Assembly (NCBI GenBank): GCA_034440575.1 | Contig: JAOTOL010001643.1 | Coordinates: forward strand, 640,001 to 704,000 | Length of the DNA stretch: 64,000 nucleotides | Reading direction: 5' to 3' | From: Imbricaverruca yamaguchii | Lineage: Eukaryota > Arthropoda > Thecostraca > Neoverrucidae | Shown: positions 1 to 52,420 of the stretch, piece after piece | How the letters are laid out: each line of letters starts with the position of its first letter | How positions within the stretch are numbered: position 1 is the stretch's first letter | Notes under the pieces: model-generated | Databases searched by the model: none | What the model was told of the DNA's origin: nothing | What the model saw: the letters and a program-made list of their open reading frames with translations, nothing else | Position numbers and translations under genes: made by a program

Positions 1-944
1 TATTAACAATACCATATCAACAAATGGCATTGCTTAACAAACCACAGCGTAGGTAACCCTTTGACCTGGAATTGAGCTGCGAGATGCTTGTGCGTCACAA
101 TCCGTAATGGTGAGCGTAAGCATGATGCTTATACACAGGATACTGTTAGAAAGCAGGCATGGAAACTCCATAACACACGCAAAAACACGATATCGATGCA
201 TCTTTGGGAAAGATTCGGTGTTCAGAAAGTGTTACATTGCATACTATTTCAATACGGATTCATCGCTGCCCCGCGATAATAGCCGCTCACGGAGCGCTAC
301 AATGGCGAGCGGACACACCAGTGGAACCAGTGGACAGGGGTGTCCGGGACTCGGTCACAGCTCGACTCGGTGATACGTCAGGGTTACGGTACGTCCTAGT
401 TCGGTCGCCATCAGGAAAAGCGTATGCACAATCTATCCCACTCACTCCAACACGCAATACGGAGTTCACTTCAACTCATTCGGGTAACCTGATAGTTCTG
501 ACTGATGACGTCTCTCAGACGTCTGCGTGGTCCGGTGGACCCCAGCAGACTGCATAACGTCGACCAGCCACGCCCACTATAGAGCCACCGCTCGAACACT
601 GGCCGGACATATTCGGCTGCGCGCCAGCACAGCCGATGAGTTCCAGATGGTTCAGTGGCATGCTGCCGTCTGGACCGGCACCTGGCCGGCGTGGACACCG
701 CAGTGACCTGGGACCCCGGACCGCTCCCAGAGGGTGGTGCCGGTCCCTCATCTGCTCCCCGCTGTGTCACTGCACCCCAAGTCGCTAACTGTGGGGGCTG
801 CAACGCCACACCTCACCGGATGGAGGGGGGGGGGGGACAGCACACCTCACATATTGCGGATGGTCGAGACACATTTCACCTAGTAGAGGGGAAAACTATA
901 CACCAAACCTGCTGAATCCGACAGCACACATCACCCGTTGAGAA
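1..944. other. TPP2 intron 21 (part), no gene seen
   Basis: This stretch follows exon 21 in the direction of transcription. I searched the minus strand for the next TPP2 exon (a Pro-Lys-Gly-like start followed by a helical region) and found none. Apart from a poly-G run near 826-836, nothing is recognisable. Confidence 0.5.
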
Positions 945-1207
945 TGGTACATCTAACATCTAACCTAGTAGACGAGACAGCTCCATATATCGCCTGTTGG
1001 AGATCACATCTAACCTGGTAGAGGGGACAGCTCCATATGTCACCTGTTGGAGTAGAGGACAGCTCCATATATCACCTAACCTAGTAGAGGGGACAGCTCC
1101 ATATATTACCTGTTGGAGATCACACCTAACCTAGTAGGGGGACAGCTCCAAACGTTACCTGTTGCAGCTCACACCTAACCTAATGAGTGGACAGCTCCAC
1201 ACCGCAC

Positions 1208-1222
<15 letters not shown>
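945..1222. repeat. Tandem array of about 55 bp derived from the exon 21 donor
   Basis: About six imperfect units share CTAACCTAGTAG, GGACAGCTCCA and ACCTGTTGGAG. The last motif, read on the minus strand, is the end of exon 21 plus its donor (CTCCAACAG followed by GT). Several units therefore carry a copy of the exon end with a usable GT. The array begins at the true donor at 1207/1208 and extends into the intron. Confidence 0.85.
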
Positions 1223-41790
<40,568 letters not shown>

Positions 41791-42370
41791 TGCCGCTGCT
41801 GGCCGGCCGAACGCCGAGTCGCTGCGACGCCGCAACGGTGTCAGCCGGAAGGTATGGATCGGAGCGTTCGGCACGTACATTGCCACATATTTTCCAAGTT
41901 TTGGTACACAACCGCGCCCAGAAGGATACAATTTTCCCCGGTTAGCTCCTGTTTCACCAATAATTTTCACTTTCGCCTCCTAGTTTGGAACAGACTTTGA
42001 ACCACATAAAATTCCAATTGCAATACTAATTCGCAACATATAACTTTTCCCTTAGTCTTCAGACACCCTGGGAATTGAAATGGTAATTTCCGGATTGGCA
42101 TGGTGTGATATGCATGTCCTGTTCCTAACTTTTAATACCCTGATGTAAGAGTAATAACTTGTATAATAACTCTGGCATAACTTGTATAATAACTCCACTC
42201 TTGCACCAACATTTCATAAATTATTATATCTTGAAGGATACAAACGATATATTAAGCGTCCTTCCACGAAAAAAAATGCATAGATCGACTGTCCTCATTT
42301 CGACACATCACACCTGACAAAAACCAATTATTTTAACAATGGGTCGGAGGAGGGGTAACTGGGCAGAGGA
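41791..42370. promoter_or_regulatory. Region upstream of TPP2 start (probable 5' UTR and promoter)
   Basis: The first roughly 100 bp upstream of the ATG are GC-rich, then composition becomes AT-rich at about 41900. I see no clear TATA box at a fitting distance. Assignment as promoter rests only on position; an upstream non-coding exon cannot be excluded. Confidence 0.35.
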
Positions 42371-42376
42371 ACCTTG

Positions 42377-42563
42377 CGTTCCATTACGACGCATTGAACT
42401 GGAAGGTCGAATGACATCGCCAACCACTGACGCCGACCGTCGGGGCTGATTTGATAATCACGCCAGTTGTGCGATTCTAGCTCACGACCTTACTATCAAA
42501 AGCCTACTCGTGGTAGACTCTTGATCGGATTACAAATTTGACCAGCTGACCGAGCTACAGCAA
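42377..42563 (-). mobile_element. tRNA-headed SINE, copy E (diverged)
   Basis: Minus-strand sense: GGTTGCTGTAGCTCGGTCAG head, a B-box-like region AGCTAGAATCGCAC, a body with GACGGTCGGCGTCAG, and terminal ATGCGTCGTAATGG. The inner hairpin has decayed. It is longer than the other copies because of extra bases between the A and B boxes. Confidence 0.75.
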
Positions 42564-44790
42564 CCCAAATTGAGTCGAGGCAGGCGACTGGAGTGATAAT
42601 GCTCTGGTAGGAAGCATATTGCCTATCCTACTTCAGTACTGCAAAGGTTGTGGCATCCAGTCATAGCTGAGGCCTCACGACCACTAGACACCCCACATTG
42701 TTCACAATTTGTTGGGGATACCAGACAAGCAGGATACTCACTACATAAAACTAATCCACTTAGCATTTACATGGCAAACATTGCAGACACCTTCAATGAC
42801 TTCATTACATTATGTGATCCAGCACCAGTAGGTCTAGGTGACTTGATATCATGTGGTTCTAGGTTCAAAATCAGTATGTGCATTAGATTATATTTTTCAT
42901 AATTGAGCATTATTCTTCTTATGTATTATCACACCCAAATACCTTTTTGTACACTTTTGTGATATTTTGTTCTGATGGGTAGAATGTACCTGCATTGTCA
43001 AAATATACTCTTGCTGGTGTTTTGTATGTTATTCAAATTATGTTCATGTTCTTTTCTTGGTTAAATGACTGCTACTTTAGATATAGGTACTTCAACTTGA
43101 AGTGCATATAGCACTAAGTCCTTTCAACATTGACTTCTTGTGTTGCATATATCTCTGTGTTGTACCTCACTGAATTCATTGAAATCAGATCAGAAAACAT
43201 TTTAAAAAAAAAGACATTTGGGAAAAAATAATGGTCCATATCTTTACCCAATTTTGGGGATAAATAGTGTTTCCAACATGATTTATGATTCTTGTATCTT
43301 CTCCAATGCAATTTTTATGAAAGTAATTAAGATGATGTGACTATCCATGTCTTCTGCAAATGCTTCCTTTACAGTTGGCATGCAAGGTATCCAAAAAACT
43401 TGTAATTAGAAAACATGGCATAAAAGCAATGCAAATGAAAGACGGAATGTAGCCTAAATGACATGAAGACAAATCCCAACTAAAATTGGTCAAATTTAGA
43501 ACATTTTTTCTCTTAAAAATTTTCAAATTAAAGAGAATCTAGCCCATCCCAACCTAGTCTGACATACTTTTCACCACATTTTTATATCCCAACAAGAAAA
43601 TTTTTAAAAATCCAACAACAAAAAAAGCATAATCAGTTAATTTGTTTTCAGGTATTTGTTTAATTCTTGAAATTTCTTTTCCAAACACAATGTGTATGAA
43701 TGTACTTAACATGTCAATACTCATTTCCTCTATAATGCTTATGTTCCAGTTAGAAAGCAAAATAACACCAAAAAGGGGGTTTGAGTTGAGTAAGATAGTA
43801 AAAACATGTTTAGAAATTGCAAAATGAAACAAAATAGTTTAACATAGCACAGCCTAACACCTCCCATGTAAGCACACAAATCTTTAAAAGGGAAAATATC
43901 ATTGTTCTCAAAATTGATAAAAATGGAAAACCATAACTATACTGACATAGTCTGACATAACTCATTTTTGAAGAACAAAAATGAATTTTTTGTTGAAACA
44001 TTTTTAAAAAGTAGACACCAAAAACCTAATTTAACCTAACTAAACCTAACAACTTTGTTTCCTTCATGAAGTTCAAATGCATATAAAAACCGTCTTGACT
44101 GTTGTAAACACCATAAAGCACAATAACATCACATAACCCAGACTAATCAAACCTAACCTATTTGTTTCCCTTATGGATATAATATCCTTGTCCCATGAAC
44201 ACCCAAAGTGCAATAATACTTATCTATGTATCTTCCTTCCCATTTTTCCTCCAAAACATCATATCAGGTATGCTGTATAATGTCATTGCAAGGATGTCAA
44301 TCTCCCTGCTCGATTCAAATCCTTGCAATGTTTGTGTCATGGAATGAGAGATGAGGATTAAGGTATATTCAAAAGAAAAAGATGCACCTATTAGAGAAGT
44401 TCACAAGTTCCTAAGCGTTCCCATTTTTGCAATAAATACCAGCTTAAGTTATCAAACTAACACTGTGATATCATACACAAAAGAGAAAACACCAGTATAT
44501 AACAGGACATCCCTTAAAACCCTCCAAAATTCACCTCACCTTGGGGAACTGTGGTGCCTCCAATATTGATATAGAATAAATTAAGCTGGTGTTTGTGAGC
44601 TTCCCATGTTGCTTTTGCAAATACAATGCCATTGAAAAACAATAGAAACTGTGTATACCAGCTTCTTCACTTCTTTCTTTCTATGTAGGTCAAAAAGAAA
44701 TGAAGATAGCTGAAGCTTGCAACAATATGCATTCTTCCAACAAGGTACCCAGGCATGTAGTTAAGTAGTGCCTACCTATTATTATACTTT
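42564..44790. other. AT-rich spacer between the two genes
   Basis: No coding region recognised. AACCTAACC-type motifs occur near 44030 and 44150 and related GTTAGGTTAG-like text elsewhere; they are too short for telomeric DNA and are common at transposon ends in arthropods. TTAAAAA runs are frequent. Confidence 0.5.
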
Positions 44791-45091
44791 AAGGAATTCA
44801 CAAGGGAAGCTTTACACACTTTATCTCCATGAAACAAACAAAGAGTCTTGGTTTGCTATGTTCAGTCAGGATAGGTTTATCTTTTGATTTTATATATTAT
44901 CAGGAAATACAAATTTCCACCCAAATAAAACTATTTTGACACTTCAGCAAACATTATCTTTTCTTCCAAAATATATCATGCTAGGTTATATTATTTATAT
45001 TTTTTTGTTTCAGCATCTATTAGATGAAACAATTGTTTGAAAACCTTTTTAATTAAAAAATACAAGGAGGAAGAGGCAAGGTGGTAATGGG

Positions 45092-46890
45092 GCAAGTATT
45101 ACCCCTCCCACCTTCATTATATGGAGAAAGTATCTAAGTCACCATCAGGTAATTGCCAGTCAGCTGTTGGTGGCATTATTCAAACATACTAAGAAAAACC
45201 AAGCTGGGTGCAATGAATGAGCCCCAGGGGTATCAACAGGGATATGTTTAAGGGTTTCATGTGGTGCTCATTCAAGAGCATCAGGAGGATAACCTAACTC
45301 CCCTGAGTTCATTCAGTGCACCTGGCTGAAGGTTTTTCCATGGACAACATATGCCTGGATTGGAAACTTGGTGTCAGAGCCTTTCATCTGCAGGTATCAG
45401 TGGCAACAACCTGCCACCTAGCAGAGGGTAAATAAAATCACAAGAATGTGAACAGTTTTTGGTTGTGAGTCCATGGGGTTTGGGTACTTACTTCATATTC
45501 ACAATTTTTCCAATTGATTCAGCCACCCCAGTAAGATCATATCTGCCTTTCGTGATACAGAATTGATCAATGAACCTTGCAGTTCTTTCATTTTTTATTT
45601 GTTACACTGTTGCAAACTTGTTGCTACATGAAGTGAAGGCATATGTGAAGGGGGTCCCATGTCACCAAAAGGGTCAGCCAACTGATGTTGATTTCTAAAA
45701 ATGATCAGAGGGGCGAAGTAAATGAAGGCAATAGGCAAACCAAAATGAATAGGGTGGTCACATTTCATAGGATCCTGTGTTGGAAATTGAAATTATTGTG
45801 GGTGGGGAAGCAAGCATTGAGGGTCAGTTTCACCCTCAAAGATAAGAATTGGTGGCTATGATTTTGCCCCCACCCTCCTTGCTCTCTAGCTATGTGGCTG
45901 ATATTTTATGGTGGAGTGGTCTACACAACTGAATGGGAGAATAGATTTTGGTTATCAACCAATCCTCAGAGGACTGAGCAAAAGTTCCATAGAGGATACA
46001 AACCCCCCTTAAACCATACCACTGACCTTTTTTCCAAGGAAGCATCAATTCTCCAGAGGGGAAACTCATGGTCCAGAACATTTGGACAGAGTCCACTCCA
46101 ATCTCCCAGAGGGGCATCATTTGTTTTCGTCCGAGGAGTGTTTTTCATCAAGAATTAATGGTGTGCATTATGACACCCATAGGACTGCCTTTTCCAGCCC
46201 AAGGAGTGAGTTGTACTGAGAAATTTGAAGGAGGGATACACTGAAACCTGCAAGAGGCATACTTCAGGTCATGAGGGTGCCACTTTTTCTTCCTCCTCCC
46301 TGGATCAGCCTTTGCAACATACCCTAGCAGGAACTGCCAACTCAATATTTGCTTAACCCATCCCTGCAATTATTTCAACCTTAACATGGGAACCAATGGA
46401 AGTTTGAAGATCAAGATAAAGATAGAGAGATGAGATATAGATTCAAGATAAGGATAATCATGATATCACCAATTGTGCCCCAACCCTTGGGATGAGGTAG
46501 GCTCCCTCTCACAGATGTCTTCACTTTGCACCACAACAACTTCTGAACAGAGCATGATAAATCAATAAGGAAATAATGGTAAGGTTCCTTGGATCAATTA
46601 TGTGAAAGGCTGATGCAATCCTACTGGGATGGCTGAATGGGATGGGAAAATGCAATATGAAATGTGTACCATGAACTCCCATATGCATGGCCTAAAACCT
46701 GCCATGCTTCTGTGTTTTTATTTACCCTCTGCTAGGTGGGCTGACATGCAAATGGCTGTTGATTTTCAATCCAGGCATACATAATCCATTTTTTCCTGTA
46801 TGTTTGAGTGACATCACAAACAGCTGACTGGCAGTCCTCTGATGGTGACTTACATACTTTGCTGATATAAAGGGTGAGGGTTAATGCTTG
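45092..46890. mobile_element. Element with long inverted repeats (foldback-like DNA transposon)
   Basis: The left arm 45092-45440 and the right arm 46700-46890 are reverse complements at roughly 75-80% with indels: GTATCTAAGTCACCATCAG, GCCAGTCAGCTGTT, ATATGCCTGGATTG and CTAGCAGAGGGTAAATAAAA at the left all have right-hand counterparts on the other strand. The interior has degenerate repeats and no transposase. It sits within sequence related to repeat block A (44790-45060 and 46930-47170), as if inserted there. Exact ends and target duplication were not resolved. Confidence 0.7.
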
Positions 46891-46929
46891 AGGATTGCAA
46901 ACAGGTTAGGTTAGCTGATGCTACAATTA

Positions 46930-47170
46930 TTCTTTCAGCATTATTTTTCCTATATTAGGTGCCCACCTCCAAGCCAATTTTTGGTGTTATTCTGTCTGCC
47001 AAATGGAAAGTATGCATTTGTAGAGGAAATGGGTAAGTGGTGACATCATGTCCATCACATTCATAAGCACTTCATTAAAAATTAAACTGGAAATCAGAAA
47101 TTACCATAAACTGCAAATTTACCTATCATACTAGCGTAGGCTAGAGGTAGGTAGGCACATACCTACCTAT
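46930..47170. repeat. Diverged relative of repeat block A
   Basis: Shares TTTTTGGTGTTATT, GTGACATCATGT, CATTCATAA, ACTGCAAATTTACC and GTAGGTAGGTA motifs with 9740-9900 and 10305-10325. Confidence 0.6.
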
Positions 47171-47589
47171 TCAGGAAGATATTGATAATATGACGACGCG
47201 GACAGCCGGCTCAGCTTTCCTCATGCGTAGATATCACAGCTTGATAACGATGAAGGAAGAAATAACCCCTAAACCCCAGGAGAAGAAACTGTGCACCACT
47301 CCACGTCACTTCTCACTTCTCACACCGATTTGTCGAAGAACTATTCGTTCTGTAAATAATTAAGGTAGTGCATATTGAGTGTACACCACCTCAGCAAAAC
47401 CAGTGCCATTTGTGACGTCATCTTTGCCTTCTCGTCGTGCATTCCCTTGGTTCTCTCCTTTGTCGCCTGATAATTCCAACTTTGAATGTGGAACCCTATG
47501 AGTTGTACCCCCAATCTATTTTGCCACTCCCATTTCTTTCATGTATTGCGCCTTCTGGAGTGTCCGAGGCGCACGTAGAGGCCCTCAAG

Positions 47590-47839
47590 GTGTATGCTGA
47601 GGGGGCACCTAGCACCCTTGGGCCAACGTGAAGGGTTCCTGAGGAAACCTGAAGGGCACTGTGATGACATGAAGGGTCCTGGGACGATATTGATGTTCCC
47701 TGGGCCGACATGAAGGTCCATGGATCGAAGTGAAGGATCCCTGAACCAGTGGTGTAGCCAAGGAGGCGCAGGAGGCAGCCTCCCCCCCCCCCCCACAGGG
47801 AGCCGGGGGGCCTCCGTATGGAGGCCCCTCCGACCCTCC
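47590..47839. repeat. Degenerate GAAGGGTCCTGG repeats ending in a transposon-like terminus and hairpin
   Basis: Five to six units of about 35 bp (CATGAAGGGTCCTGGGACGA) are followed by CAGTGGTGTAGCCAAGGAGG at 47755, reminiscent of the CAGTGGCGTAGCC ends of several DNA transposons, a poly-C run, and a perfect hairpin GGGGCCTCC-GTAT-GGAGGCCCC at about 47806-47827. The other end of such an element was not identified. Confidence 0.5.
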
Positions 47840-48932
47840 CGTTATGAATGAATGTTAGGATGTTATGAATGTTATGAGTGTTATGCCCTTCAAATCAGAT
47901 AGTAGCAAAAGTAGAGTATTGGCTATCATGGATGATATATAACATCAAAATTTGCTTGTTGAAGGAATTCAAATAATGCTACTGGACGTCTACAACCCCC
48001 GAGTCGTCACCCAGTAGCATATGCAAGGCGTTGGTGTTCGCCTTTCCAAAATACTGGCGGCGTAGAGGTTCCAGCGCTGAACATGTTACAATGACATGTT
48101 GTACAGTAAGCGTGGCAGAACAGCGCGGGTACATGGGCCGGTCGTCTTCAGACAGTAAGTAGCTGTGGGTGGATAAGGTGTGTCCGATTCTTAGACGGCA
48201 GAGAGCGACCTCTTCCTATCTTTCGACCCGATGCGATGACCACCACAGTCTTAGTGTCGCCTTCAGGACCCTTAGTTTATTACATTTCGTACTCCAGGCT
48301 CAGTTCTGATCGCATAAACGATGATATAGATGGGTATAAATATATTGGAGGGAGTAATAGCGAAACGACGTGGCCACTATTGATAGCAGCCTTCGCAACC
48401 ATGTCGACAGCTTCATTCCCAACTAGTCCACCGTGATTGGCGATCCAACAGAAAGCAGTAGACTTACCTATTTCGTCTCGTAATTATGGCGTGGTTTTGG
48501 ATGGTGCAGTAATACGCTGGATGGGAGTGGGTTCGGTAGGTATGGCGGGTAAGGATTCGAGGATCGTGGACGTCTTGGCGAGCCTCTATCCGTTGGACAC
48601 GATTCCACTCTTCTGGAGCCCACTCTAACGGGTGGGGTACAGTGTGACTTCCGGGATCCTTGGTGACGAAACAACGCGCTCTGCTGTGTCGGTCACGTGC
48701 AGGGTTTTGTTCACTCATGATGGGTCGGGTTTCGGTGGTCTCGACATAGTCTTGGGTTGGCTGCTTGTCCATTGCTGGTCGCTTAAGGGGCACACCAAAG
48801 GAGAGAAGTACGGCTACCATTTTGGAGATGAGCTCAGGAACCTTGTCAGGCTGAGTATGTTAAGCGATAAACGTATGATTTTCGGCTTTTCATGCGTGTG
48901 ATTCTGGGGTAAGTGTGTTCAGATAGATATGT

Positions 48933-49012
<80 letters not shown>

Positions 49013-49920
49013 GGCGTTCCGGAACGTTGCTCTTTGTGTGTGTTTAATTGCAATAATTTCCTTCTCCTTTATGCATATTGGGCAGGTCCTGCATGTCATA
49101 AGGCTAGTTGTGGTTCTGTCTTGAGCCACAGTGTGTACAACGGAGGGTCTCAAGGATACCATTGTGTGGCAGGGCGATTGCGGCAATACTGGTTTGTGTG
49201 GCAGAATTTCTGGTATTTAAAACATCTAATCGGGTTCGGAAAGAAAACACGAACCTTGCCACGGACCTATTCCATATGAATCTCAAGAGGAAGGTCGCTC
49301 GTGTTGAATGTTAATACGATGTTGTTAGTTGTGACCATCTCTGCATCTCTCCTCACCTTCAACTTTCTCGTTCCAGTCACTCCAAATTCTGCTAGTCCAT
49401 CGACAATCCTCCTCTGGTACAGCCCTCAAGTCAAAAGAGTTGATACCTCTCGATGAGTTCTTGGTTTTATGCGGTTTTACATAGGTTGGAATAATTTCGT
49501 CTACCTTCTTGCCACCCTTTCACACACTTTAAACAAACTTGGTCATCGACAACGCTCTCTCCGCCGCCTCCGCTACCGCAAACTCCACCTCCAACCCTCC
49601 ATCCTTCAATTTCTCGCATCGAATAATTCTTCCAAACCGGTCGCATCCATTATGTCTTTGAAAGAGGGATAAAGAATCAAGAGTCTGTTTTCCCTCGAAG
49701 AATGAGGACCCACGGGGTAGCGGAAAACGTGTTTGTTCCGTCCGAGCAGGTGGTCTGGCCCTCTCCAGAGGTTGATTGGGTATTGGGGTTTAGGGGCCCA
49801 TCGACTACAGAGGTCATGCAGCGCCCGCCCTCACGAGAGGGACCAGGAGTGTCGTTAAGTGTTGTTGTTGTCATGTGTTGTTTGGTTTCGGCTCCTCGGG
49901 CGCCCCACCGCATATGGCCC
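47840..49920 (-). mobile_element. Jockey-like non-LTR retrotransposon, internally deleted
   Basis: Minus-strand order: ORF1 (gag-like) N-terminal text from 49913; FGVTGTRKLKVRRDAEM and VLTFNTSDLP near 49390-49290; KVRVFFPNPIRCFKYQKFCH zinc-knuckle region near 49240; CPICIKEKEIIAIK near 49080; then a (TA)n tract; then RNase H (TAFCWIANHGGLVGNEAVDM, 48390-48460) and the C-terminal LCRLRIGHTLSTHSYLLSED near 48150-48203, ending ALFEFLQQANFDVIYHP. The endonuclease and reverse transcriptase (about 2 kb) are missing and several frameshifts and stops are present. The 3' tail has CATTCATAACATCCTAACA-like repeats. It is inert. 49920-50360 may be its 5' UTR. Confidence 0.85.
48938..49010. repeat. (TA)36 microsatellite
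   Basis: A perfect 73-bp TA run inside the retrotransposon, exactly where the gag-like region stops and the internal deletion begins. Confidence 0.97.
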
Positions 49921-50550
49921 TACTGGGGGGACGCCTTGGTCTCGTGGACGGGAGGACTCCAAGCGCTCAAAGAGCTGTACGGGGTGGGCAGCGCCTTCGT
50001 ACGGCCGGGAGAGGGAACTCACCATCCCGACTGCACTGACAGCGCCGCCCACCCATGACCCCGGCCGGTCGAGCCGGCAAGGGCTGAGAATAACCCCATG
50101 TCGCCGGTCCGAGGCGACCAGCCACTTGACCCGCATGGGGCCCTATGGTCTGCCCGTCCCTCCGGGACATCTGGATCAAAGAGGCGTGTTGGTCCCCCGT
50201 CACAACCAGCACCGTGGTGCGGCGAGGGGCCTCAGCCTCCAAGTCTCCGTCAACCCCCGGGGGGGGGGGGAGTGCGCGACTACCCCAATAAAACTGAGCT
50301 GGTGGGCAGGACCGGGGGAGTTGTCCTACCTGTTCATGATAGGGAGAGTTGGTGTAGCAGTGCCAGGTGAAGGACATGGATGTTGAGATGTGATGTGCAT
50401 TGGAATGGGAGCGTATGGATGGGAGAACGAGTGAGGCACTCTTCGTCTGACCTGTCCCCGACTTCCTGGTGGTCTGACCGCCAGTTCTTTGAGGCATTCC
50501 ATCCCTCCACCGCGGAAAGGTGGTGCCTCGTCGGGGGGTCAGATAGTTTG
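49921..50550. other. GC-rich region, possible 5' UTR of the Jockey-like element
   Basis: GC-rich with a poly-G run at 50262-50270. Minus-strand frames are open over long stretches without recognisable domains. Its position directly upstream of the gag-like segment suggests retrotransposon 5' UTR. Confidence 0.4.
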
Positions 50551-52420
50551 GAGGGCCCCGGGCTGGCCCAAGTCAACATGAAGGGCCCCTGGGCTGTCGA
50601 CGGTGCCCAAGCTGAGAAAATGCCCCTGATCTGATGGACATGGTCCAAACCGATAAAATTCCCCTGATCTGATGGACAGGTTCCAAGTGCTTGATAAGGG
50701 CGCCTCCGGCTTGCCGGAAAAGGCCATCGGTTGCCAAAGAGGATAGCTAAAACGACGGACGGGTTTCCGGAGAGGACATCAGGCCGTCAGAAGGGGCCCT
50801 CGGGCCAACGGATGGGTCCCAAGCCGTACAAAGGCCCCTGGCATGATGGTGGGAGCTCTTCTGTTTGAAGAGCGCCTCCGGCATGACAGAGGAGGCACTG
50901 GACCGCTAAGGAGAGCCCCTGTGCCGACAGAGAGGACCCATAGCCATGGAAGGACTGGTGCTACCGACGACCACGCTGATGGCCCCACCGACGGCCCAGC
51001 CGATGTCCCCGACAATGGTCCTGCCCCGTTTACTCTGGTGACCTGCCTCCCAGGATGGTTTCCAGATGTTTGGCCGTCACCGTCAACGTCGCGACAATAC
51101 CCTGCAGTGTGGCCAGCGTACTGGTGCCCGGAGACACTGCGCCGGCTGGCGCAGTCTGCACTGCTGAGCATCCTGCTGCCATTGCTGCCACCGAGTCTGA
51201 AGCCGAGGCTTCCAATTATCTGTGAGCTGAGGTGGCCATTTGGCGAATAGAAGATTCATCTGGCAACAGCGATAATGCTGCCCAAGCTGGCTGTGGCAGT
51301 CTTCGAATATATAGTTTTCAACGGCTCACGGACGTATGGGACATTTCCTGTTGCAGCCAGTTCGGAATACATCCGCAGGAGCAGCTGGAACTGATTCTGG
51401 TCTCTGAGCTACTGACGGAGCAATAGGGCTTTCAGGAGGGTCACTCGCGATGGTGCCAACTTACGCCTCAGGGCATTAATAAGGTCACGAAACCGGGCGA
51501 CAATATCCGTACGTGCATGGTGATCGACACAAAAAGGCTTGCCAACAGGAAGGTCGAACTTGGTGATGTTTTCTTGGATTCCAACCCCCAGAAACGAACA
51601 GTCCGTCTGCGTCGGCTAGAGGTCAGTCTTCTCCCGAGGAAGGAGAAAACTGATAGACTGAACGAAGCCAGCTGCCGGCTTGCAGAAGCAGGAGTAAGTG
51701 ACAGATACGGGGGGAGAGAACTGGGGGAATATGCATCCCTCCCATGGAAGGTGGCGGCTCATCCCGCCGGGAAATAGTGCCGGGAAGACTCGAATGAACC
51801 CCGTATAATTGTTTTTTAAAGTCAGAAGCGCCCCTCCGAGAGAAAAAGGTGCCTCTTCAGTGTGCTCGAATGGACTCGCCTCGAATTTGTCTGCCAGAGA
51901 GCCCCCCGGAAGGAAGACACTCCTCCAGGCAGGAGCGGGTTCAGATATTGTCATGAGGTGAACTTGGTTTCTTGGTCTCTTAGTCTCTGCGCCACTGGCT
52001 AAAACGAATGAGGAGTGTGGCGCGCTCGGGGCTTCCCGGAGGGGCGTCTTAACTTCCAGGGTGCACTTCTGGCCGAAAAAAATGCATGGGGTTCACCCAT
52101 ACTTACTGAAAGGGGATACTTTCCTTCCAAGGAGCGCCTCTGATTAAGCAATTCGGTGGGACGCACTCGAACACACCGAAAGGACGCCTTTTCCTCCGAG
52201 ACGAGCCTTTGGCTGAAAGTAAATAGATGGGGATGCATTCCAGCTTCCTCAGAGTGGAGCCCTTTCCCGGTCAAAGGGGCGCCAATTTCCATGGGGCATA
52301 TGCCTTCAGGGTTACCTCTGTCCCTGAGTATGTGCCTCTGTCCCTGCCTCCACGTCCTTTGGCAGGGAGTGCCCTGTAGACAAGTCCCCCATGACAATTC
52401 CTAAATCCGCCCATGGCAGG
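50551..52420. repeat. Degenerate GC-rich repeats
   Basis: Recurrent imperfect motifs of 35-60 bp (AAGGGCCCCTGGGCTG, GGAGCGCCTC, AAAGGACGCCTTTTCC, CCTCAGAGTGGAGCC) without a fixed period. Related text lies at 22340-22530, 45950-46250 and 47590-47750. No gene recognised. Confidence 0.5.

Noticed and set aside
44020..44170. Interstitial telomere repeats (AACCTAACC)
   Set aside because: Only two or three imperfect units; common in arthropod transposon ends and not a telomeric tract.
51985..52010. Second terminus of the CAGTGGTGTAGCC element (CCAGTGGCGCAGAG on the minus strand)
   Set aside because: Similarity is limited to about nine bases and no target duplication or matching subterminal sequence was found.
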